A program made the translations under genes and the position numbers. The notes below the pieces were generated by a model. That model ran no database searches and was not told where the DNA came from. It worked only from the letters and a program-made list of their open reading frames with translations. A stretch of 64,000 nucleotides of DNA, from contig JAJLTO010000011.1 of NCBI GenBank assembly GCA_030568195.1, positions 310,001-374,000 of the forward strand, read 5' to 3'. Numbering within the stretch: the first letter of the stretch is position 1; each line of letters opens with the position of its first letter. Shown in pieces: positions 58,148 through 64,000 of this stretch. This stretch comes from Dipodascopsis uninucleata var. uninucleata (lineage: Eukaryota; Ascomycota; Lipomycetes; Lipomycetales; Lipomycetaceae).

Positions 58148-58463
58148 CTATTGCTCTTGCTCTTCCCTCTATAGAACTTTTGCCTTCATATATAATCTAG
58201 ATATAAAAATAGATCGATAAGTTTACGATTCTCACCTTTCTGATGACTAAAGATGCTCTATGAATGGAAGATTTATCTTCTTTCTCATAATAGTGCTTTC
58301 GAATCTCCAAATCCGGGTTACTTTCTCCTGATTTTAGTTGCCTTGACAACGTAATCGCAGAATATGATGTAAACAGTACCCTCCATCTTCCCCTGACCTT
58401 ATTTCGCCTACTTAAATTTCCATTACCACTGACGGCAAATTTGATGCCAGTACAGCAAAGCAC
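58148..58463 (-). CDS. Possible small orphan gene, 5' end unresolved
   Basis: A tentative 3' portion. An open segment ends at a good donor (AGAAAG|GTGAGA at 58236/58235). An acceptor CTATAG at 58169 leads to a last exon 58168-58148 that reads REEQEQ then TAG. The preceding residues (LEIRKHYYEKEDKSSIHRAS) are charged and protein-like. No ATG lies in this frame, so an upstream exon is needed; an ORF starting near 58570 (MTDYQNLDLAPQLIHK, then a hydrophobic stretch) is a candidate. A splice from 58415 to an AAATCAG acceptor near 58340 would be in frame. Family unknown. Confidence 0.25.
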
Positions 58464-58605
58464 AAGAAGCTTGCAAGTGGTAAACTAGAGATAAATATCG
58501 CAGGTGCTTTGGAGCACGCAATATTACATTTGTGAATCAGTTGTGGGGCTAGGTCGAGATTCTGATAATCAGTCATCAAACAGTTGTTGTTACAGCAAGT
58601 CATCA

Positions 58606-60550
58606 ATGTCGCGAGCTATCAAATATGTATCGATGACATCCCCGCATGAGAGTTCTCAGGACAAAGGAGAGAAAAGAAGTCCTACTTTGACACCGAGAAA
58701 TAGGGGGGCACAAGTTATCAATAATGCGCCGTCGACGGGGCTGAAGAGTAGTAGTATGAGTAGAATGAACAGCGCTAAGAGCGTACGAACTGGCCCATCA
58801 GTTTTGATAGTCTCCACGCCGTCGAGACGTAAGACATTGAGAGCACACATGTCAGCCCGCGATAGTGGAATGGATTCAATTTCGATACCTCGGAAAAGGT
58901 ATTTATCTCCACTCAGTGCAACTATGAAGAGGTCACCAACGAAAACTACAGGGCGTGCGGATGCAAGCAGCGGAATTCCTCAGCCAGCTGATCCTAAATC
59001 TGCTCTCAAAGTCAAAGCTCAGAGAAATCCAGACTTGACGTTATCTATGTCAAAGAAGAAAGAAAATAAAGAATGGGAAGATGAGCTGTCGCCATCAAAA
59101 TCTAATCTTGGAAAGCCACAGCGGTTGTTTATCCAGCCTACATCTAGACCAACTGATGGTTTGCTATGTCTTAACTCTGACAAGAAGTCAAGTCGTGATT
59201 CTCCTGCAAGACGTTTATCTCCTGTTCGACGAAGCCCGAGTAGTCGCCTGCCTAATGTTGTTGTTAGACCTAAAGAGATCAACCCAGTTGGGCTGAAGTC
59301 GCCGGCTCGACGCTTAGGATCAAGTACGTCGACAAATGGTAACCACGATAAATGCGAGCCGAAGACCTCGACAGTCGTTTGTGGCAATGGCTCTCCCACG
59401 CGGTGCTCTACAAATTCTGCAAAGGAATTAAGAGGGGTTTCACTGAGGCCCTTATTTTTGCCTCCGCCTGATAAGACGTTAACAGGTAATGATGATGACA
59501 TCATTGATCGTCATAAAATATTGGACCATGAGTCCGAAGAAGATGAGGACGAGTCTCCGCGATTGGTGGAGGACAAGCTATTGTCTCCTTTAAAACAGAT
59601 ACCTTACAAGGTCGCATTCGCAAGTAAGGAAAATTTCATGGTCCCAAGAAATGATAGCCAACTGTTTCAGAACAAAATGGCAACAAAAATCCCGACTAGA
59701 ACGATTTATCACTTGCCAATTGCATCTACACCAAGCCAGAAGCTCATTCTAAAGCGGTCAGTGAAGCCACAAACTCGATTTAAGAGTGCGGATCGCTTCC
59801 AGAAAAATAATTTGAAACCTTTCTCCGAAGTAATTGCATATCTTGATATACGAACACAGGAAGGAGATGATGCTTCATTCACGTTTGCAACTAAATTATC
59901 AAATCTTGGGGCGAAAGTAGTAAAGCAGTGCACCAGGAGCGTGACTCACGTTATCTTTAAGCATGGTAGTCCCAAGACGCTATATCGTTCTCAAGAAATA
60001 AACGCCCGTTGCCTTAATCTATCCTGGGTTGTCGAGTGTGAGAAACAAGGCAGGCGCGTACCTGAAGAATCATTTCTAGTCGATATTCCTAATGTTCCCA
60101 AATATATGTCTCCGAGGGTAAGAGAAGCAATAATTCGATAATTTAAGTCATTTATATTCATATTTTAACTGTTTATTATAGAGACAAAGATCATTTGAGC
60201 CAAAAGATATTGAATTAAATTCTCCATTGTTACTTGCAATGAGTGATCGGACAAAGGAAAAGTTACAAGTTAAGCAAGATGGTGCAAAGGAAATCCGACA
60301 AAAGAAATTGGACATAGAGGGTATCAAGCTATTACCGCCTCCTCAAGCAATTCTAGAAAATGGAATGGATAGCCTGAAAATAACAGATTATGTAGAGCAA
60401 AAAACTATATTGACGCTTTCGAGGAGAAACAGCCATTCCCATGTTCCTCTTGTGAGTAGTCCACTAGCTAACCGTAGCTGGAGTGCTCAGGATCTGATTC
60501 GGCATTCAGACGATGAGGATGAGGATGAGGATAATGACAATTCAGAATAA
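58606..60550 (+). CDS. BRCT-domain protein, microcephalin-like
   Basis: Exons 58606-60117 and 60182-60550 give 626 residues from the ATG at 58606 (the open frame starts earlier at GTG 58504). The first 380 residues are disordered, basic and Ser/Pro-rich with many SP/TP sites (SPARRLSPVRRSP), likely CDK targets. A single BRCT domain spans about 405-500: FSEVIAYLDIRTQEG, FATKLSNLGAKVVKQCTRSV, THVIFKHGS, NLSWVVECEKQGRRVPEESF. The pattern THVIFK...W..C resembles BRCT1 of microcephalin (MCPH1). The C-terminus is charged (SDDEDEDEDNDN). A DNA-damage or mitotic role is likely, but the exact orthology is uncertain. Confidence 0.8.
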
Positions 60551-61185
60551 TGGAACTTTAAGCGTATCGTACAATTGAAATTATCTTCTTGATATCCGTT
60601 TAGTTGTACGTTCGAATATGTTATTTTGGTATATTTAGTTTGGCGTTTAAGTAGGAATTTAAGCTGGCGCAGCTGTGGAAGCGATAATGGTTATAATGAA
60701 AAGAGTACTTGAAATAACATTGAAATAGCATAGGTGTAATGTGGTAATATAAAATCCAGCATTAAATGAATCCACCGTTAACCCATAAATGTCAGAGACG
60801 TCCAAAGTAAAAATGTTCACTGAATAACAATAGAAAATTAAAATGCTTGATTTGACATAGATTTCAACAGATATAGCACCGTATAGCTTTTCACAATTTA
60901 CTTTTATGAAGCATAAACGAATACATTGAAAAATCGAAAAAAAACTTCGTAAGTGGAGATAGTCTTACTAGAGTAGTAGTAGATATAGCTAATTCTTATA
61001 GAGATCACGACATTGAAGCACAATTAATCGTTCCACAATGAAACAAGCGAAAGAAAATACATATTTCTCTCTTTGTATCGCAGATCTGAAATAGCAGTTA
61101 CCATATTTATACTTGTATGCTGAAGTAAAATACCAGAAGAGCTATATTAAGAATAGAAATCGTATTTGATGAACAACTTCGCAAA
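60551..61185. other. Convergent intergenic spacer
   Basis: Between the BRCT gene and ATG44 stops. AT-rich; no other signal. Confidence 0.5.
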
Positions 61186-61629
61186 TTAACGGCGGCGTGT
61201 AAAGTATGGTGACGAACTCATGAAAGCAACGCCTGTGTCCAAGACCCACTCGCCAACATCGAGGTACCGAGTAACTGCCGTCCTAAAGTCGGAAGATTCA
61301 ATGGTCTCTGTTTTAAATCTATTTGATGATTGCACAAAAACATGCCATAGCTATTAGAGTCCTATCCATTATCATTTATCTGGTATTCACTAAACACGAT
61401 ATTTACGTACTCTAATCCAGTAGATCGTTTTACACCTGCCAAAAGAGCAGACACAAGGACCAAATCAAAAGAAATGTGAAATATTTTTCCTATCTATATC
61501 AGAAAAATATCATGTCAGCACCTTAAAGGATATATACTCATACAAAATGATCTGTCGTAGTTTATTTCATCTTGCACATGCCCCTCCACCAGTGTATTGT
61601 ATATAATGAAAGAGTTTACCATTTTGCAT
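61186..61629 (-). CDS. ATG44: Atg44/mitofissin (DUF1748), short-exon gene
   Basis: Small intermembrane-space protein that binds lipid and severs mitochondria during mitophagy in yeasts. Hand-built model: exon 1 61629-61620, exon 2 61489-61411, exon 3 61318-61186; 73 residues, the S. pombe Atg44 length as I recall it. An alternative uses the same donor but acceptor 61494, starting at ATG 61622 (72 residues). The protein reads GKIFHISFDLVLVSALLAGV, KRSTGLEFK, then RYLDVGEWVLDTGVAFMSSS and ends PYFTRRR. The LAGVKRSTG and GEWVLD blocks are diagnostic of DUF1748. Introns start GTAAAC and GTACGT, end ATAG; a CTGAC branch point precedes exon 2. No exon is long enough to appear in an ordinary ORF scan. 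Confidence 0.85.
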
Positions 61630-62015
61630 GTACAACTATTATTTATCACGCTTCGGCGTCTTCATAACGTCAGAACAACTCTATAGCATATTAATACAAT
61701 AACATACATAAGTAACTCACCTCTGCGCGTAACTTTGATAAACTAGCGGTCTGACAAATACGGTTCGTTCGTTATTGTTAAGAATCCAAATCAGTAGAGG
61801 TCATATTGGGATCATATAAACGAACTGGACGAATTTGATATTAGGGTTCACAATATTTGTTTGAAAAACTCGAAAGTTGTACTTACGTGTCTTCATGACA
61901 ACTCATCGAGAGCTGGAATGAATAGACAGGTAGGGGAGCAATTATATAAATACAAAGTTGCAAGGTATCCAGCGAAAGCATAATAAAATAGATAAAGGGC
62001 CACTGATAAAATAAA
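61630..62015. other. Divergent region ATG44/SWP1, possible spliced leader of ATG44
   Basis: On the minus strand there is an ATG at 61893 followed at once by a GTAAGT donor, acceptors near 61835 and 61752, a GTGAGT donor near 61719 and a GCTATAG acceptor near 61681. The segments between read as short peptides that stop quickly. This could be the spliced 5' leader of ATG44 with upstream ORFs, or a separate tiny gene ending with the peptide VMKTPKRDK at about 61641. I cannot decide. Confidence 0.3.
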
Positions 62016-63083
62016 ATGTGGAACGCAATCATCTATTGTTTGGTAGCATTTCTTACGTTACCTCTCACGAGTGTGGCCTGGAGTCTAAAGGAGTCTGTCA
62101 TTTCAGTAAATGAACGAGGAACTGTCTTAGAAACGGCATCGTAAGTATAATCAGATATAGTTGTTTTTTATAATTTGTATGCCGAGTAGATTGATTCTTA
62201 TATGTCGTTTGCACTTTAGATTTACAAGTTCTGAGCCAGTTGTCCAGATTTTGTCTGTTCCAAGTGGAGCGACTGTCCGAGTGAAGTTTCACATTCAAAG
62301 TGATCTTGCAAAAGCATCCAGTAAACCACATCAAAGTTATGTTTTATTAGAAGATACTATTACTGGGCTAGAGACAGTATTTACTGGTGAGGTTAGAGAC
62401 AATGGTATCGGTAAAATTGATATTGTAAGTATATCATCATCACAATCTTCTAGCTCAAAAGCATAGTTCGAATAATAACATCTTGTTCTCATTACAGGAA
62501 AATAAAATGATTCCAAGTGCTTTACTTTCAAGTGGCAATCCATTGGATGTTACTATGGTCCTTGGATCATTTGGTGAAGAACCTGGTTTGAAAGTCAAGA
62601 TTGGATCTATCTTGCCGAAGACTTCATCAGCAATCCCTGCACTTCCTCTTCGATATGGACCGAAACCAAATATATTCCATACATTCAGATCCGATCCGAC
62701 TTTTGTTGCTACCCCTATCGCTATGTTCTTTAGCTTCATTGTCGTTGTCTGCTTGGTAATTTTATTTGTTACTGTAAGTTATAATGCTTTGGTGGTGAAG
62801 GTAAAGGACTTCTGTACTAACTTTCATCGTAATATTAAATTAGTGGTTCTTTTTGGGTGCATCTACTTCAGCATACGTCGACGCAGTTGCAGTAGAACCT
62901 CTAGGCCATTTTGGCTCACTATTCTCACTCTTTTCTATCGAACTTATGTTTTTTTATTATTACAAAGGTGAAAGCATTTTTACATTGATGTCCCAGTTGG
63001 CTGTCTTGGTACCTATTGGACTCTTTTGCGGAAAACGCGCTCTTAATGAGATCAGAAATCGAAGGCAGGTTGGCAAATGGTAG
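62016..63083 (+). CDS. SWP1: Oligosaccharyltransferase subunit ribophorin II/Swp1
   Basis: Subunit of the ER oligosaccharyltransferase for N-glycosylation. Exons 62016-62140, 62220-62424, 62498-62773 and 62844-63083; 281 residues (yeast Swp1 286). A signal peptide is visible (AIIYCLVAFLTLPLTSVAWS). A lumenal beta-rich domain follows. The conserved junction LRYGPKPNIFHTFRSDPT precedes three C-terminal membrane segments (MFFSFIVVVCLVILFVT; LFSLFSIELMFFYYYKG; LAVLVPIGLFCGKRAL). The tail RNRRQVGKW is basic. Splices restore conserved sequence at every join. Confidence 0.95.
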
Positions 63084-63384
63084 CGAGATAATGGCGCGGA
63101 TAATTAACAATATGATGAAGCTGTTTTTCGATTATAAAATGGCTATAACAAGATAAATGCGAGCCAAATAGTTCTTTTATATTAGCCGAAAATTATTGAT
63201 TGCTGAATTCTTCGTGAAATGGAGTATTTAGAGTATTCATTAGTAAAATATGATCTATTCAAACGTGTATGCACTATTTTATATATCAACAATAAAATGG
63301 GTAACATTATTCGAGAACGGACCTAATGAGAAATAAAACGCACGAAAACTAAAAGAATATTCCATAGACGGAGCTTGTACATCG
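63084..63384. other. Convergent intergenic spacer
   Basis: Between SWP1 and the FBXO31-like gene. Nothing was seen. Confidence 0.5.
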
Positions 63385-64000
63385 TTAAAATTTCAGTCCA
63401 TTAGAGGACTGTATAAGTGCGTCAATATTGACACGGCGATATGTTTTTATCCTATAGAGATCTATCCAGTAATGTGCTACTTCGTCATCAGATATAATAA
63501 AAAGCTCTGTAGTGGAAAATGTCGAATTAGTAAAATTCAATGCTGCCGTATGACCCTGAGATGACACCACTCGTGCCCCCGAAAATTCTGGATCAGTGCA
63601 TATGCGCTCCGTATGAGACAAATCATCTACGGTAAATGTGTATTCACCTCTGGGAACATTTGGATCACCTGTAAGTTTAATTGCTTCCAGTCTCGTTGGA
63701 TTGGACTGATGAAAGAGAATAAATTCCGTACCATGACTTTCATAGTCTCCAATCCATATTCCTCGGAACGGATGTGCTTTATTTGGACGCCACAATTTCT
63801 CGTCGAGTCTAGCTATAGTCTCCACAACTTCACCCATACTGACGCCAAGCAGGCCTCGATATGTGTACGTTAGCCATTTTCGTAGTCTGAAAAGATTCTT
63901 GCTGGCATCTCTTCGGTGCGACGAGTGGCCTTTAAATCCAGATAGACTTGTGTTTCTTGTGCGATCTTTAGCGGGAATGATAGATGGTGGCCAGACATTC
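63385..64000 (-). CDS. FBXO31-like protein, C-terminal part (cut by window edge)
   Basis: The frame is open from the right edge to the stop at 63385, about 204 residues. The 5' part, expected to hold an F-box, lies outside. The C-terminal domain matches the cyclin D1-binding domain of F-box only protein 31 and fungal relatives: HPFRGIWIGDYESHGTEFIL, RLEAIKLTGDPNVPRGEYTF, then ARVVSSQGHTAALNFTN and ELFIISDDEVAHYWIDLYRI. In animals FBXO31 is a substrate receptor of an SCF ligase. The N-terminal residues visible here (LWRPNKAHP and a basic stretch FRLRKWLTYTYRG) form the linker. Confidence 0.8.
   Translation of the reverse strand, partial: NVWPPSIIPAKDRTRNTSLSGFKGHSSHRRDASKNLFRLRKWLTYTYRGLLGVSMGEVVETIARLDEKLWRPNKAHPFRGIWIGDYESHGTEFILFHQSNPTRLEAIKLTGDPNVPRGEYTFTVDDLSHTERICTDPEFSGARVVSSQGHTAALNFTNSTFSTTELFIISDDEVAHYWIDLYRIKTYRRVNIDALIQSSNGLKF

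Noticed and set aside
1-64000. tRNA, rRNA, transposon, LTR or viral relics
   Set aside because: I looked for B-box-like motifs, reverse transcriptase or transposase motifs and long repeats by eye and saw none. A tRNAscan and repeat search would be needed to exclude small or decayed copies.

Overview
This is a 64 kb stretch of nuclear DNA from a fungus. It is AT-rich and gene-dense, with about 30 protein genes on both strands. Most carry short introns (about 50 to 150 nt) with GTAAGT/GTATGT-like donors and CTAAC/TAAT-like branch points. The fungal assignment rests on Swp1, Oca2, a secreted dipeptidyl peptidase V, a fungal-type myosin-I with SH3 and acidic tail, a DUF1748/Atg44 (mitofissin) gene and a Net1/Dnt1-type nucleolar protein. 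The complex I subunit NDUFS2 and the complex I assembly factor Ind1 exclude a Saccharomyces-like yeast. The phylum cannot be fixed from this window. No rRNA, tRNA, CRISPR array, transposon or viral relic was found.

Layout, left to right. 0-11 kb: end of ISA1, an orphan membrane protein, CCDC124/Lso2-like, the WD40-cyclophilin PPWD1 (8 exons) and the peroxisomal AAA ATPase PEX1 (5 exons). 11-23 kb: MCM7 with two ACGCGT (MCB) boxes upstream, a Net1/Dnt1-like nucleolar protein, a CCCH-RWD-CHY zinc-finger protein, IND1 and the ER chaperone BiP/Kar2. 23-34 kb: ribosomal P0 with a probable 5'UTR intron, VPS53, TIM9 and a class I myosin with an 18-nt microexon and a GC-AG intron. 34-44.5 kb: dipeptidyl peptidase V, a tandem CCCH protein, an orphan coiled-coil protein, a UBE2W-type E2 with a 20-nt microexon, and the Pol I/III subunit AC40. 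45-55.6 kb: NDUFS2, dynamitin, a BAH-PHD chromatin reader, Oca2 and squalene synthase. 56-64 kb: PIG-M/Gpi14, a microcephalin-like BRCT protein, ATG44 (73 codons, three exons), ribophorin II/Swp1 and the C-terminal part of an FBXO31-like protein running off the right edge.

The genes are a normal housekeeping mix and do not form a metabolic cluster or an obvious new system. Shared themes are mitochondria (ISA1, IND1, TIM9, NDUFS2, ATG44), the secretory pathway (Kar2, Swp1, PIG-M, Vps53), the cytoskeleton (Myo1, dynamitin) and chromatin or cell cycle (MCM7, Net1-like, BAH-PHD, BRCT). Gene models were built by hand from splice signals, reading frame and recalled family sequence, so individual splice sites may be off by a few bases. 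The most interesting items are the short-exon ATG44 gene, the BAH-PHD protein, the unusual splicing in MYO1, UBE2W and PEX1, and three or four orphan genes.
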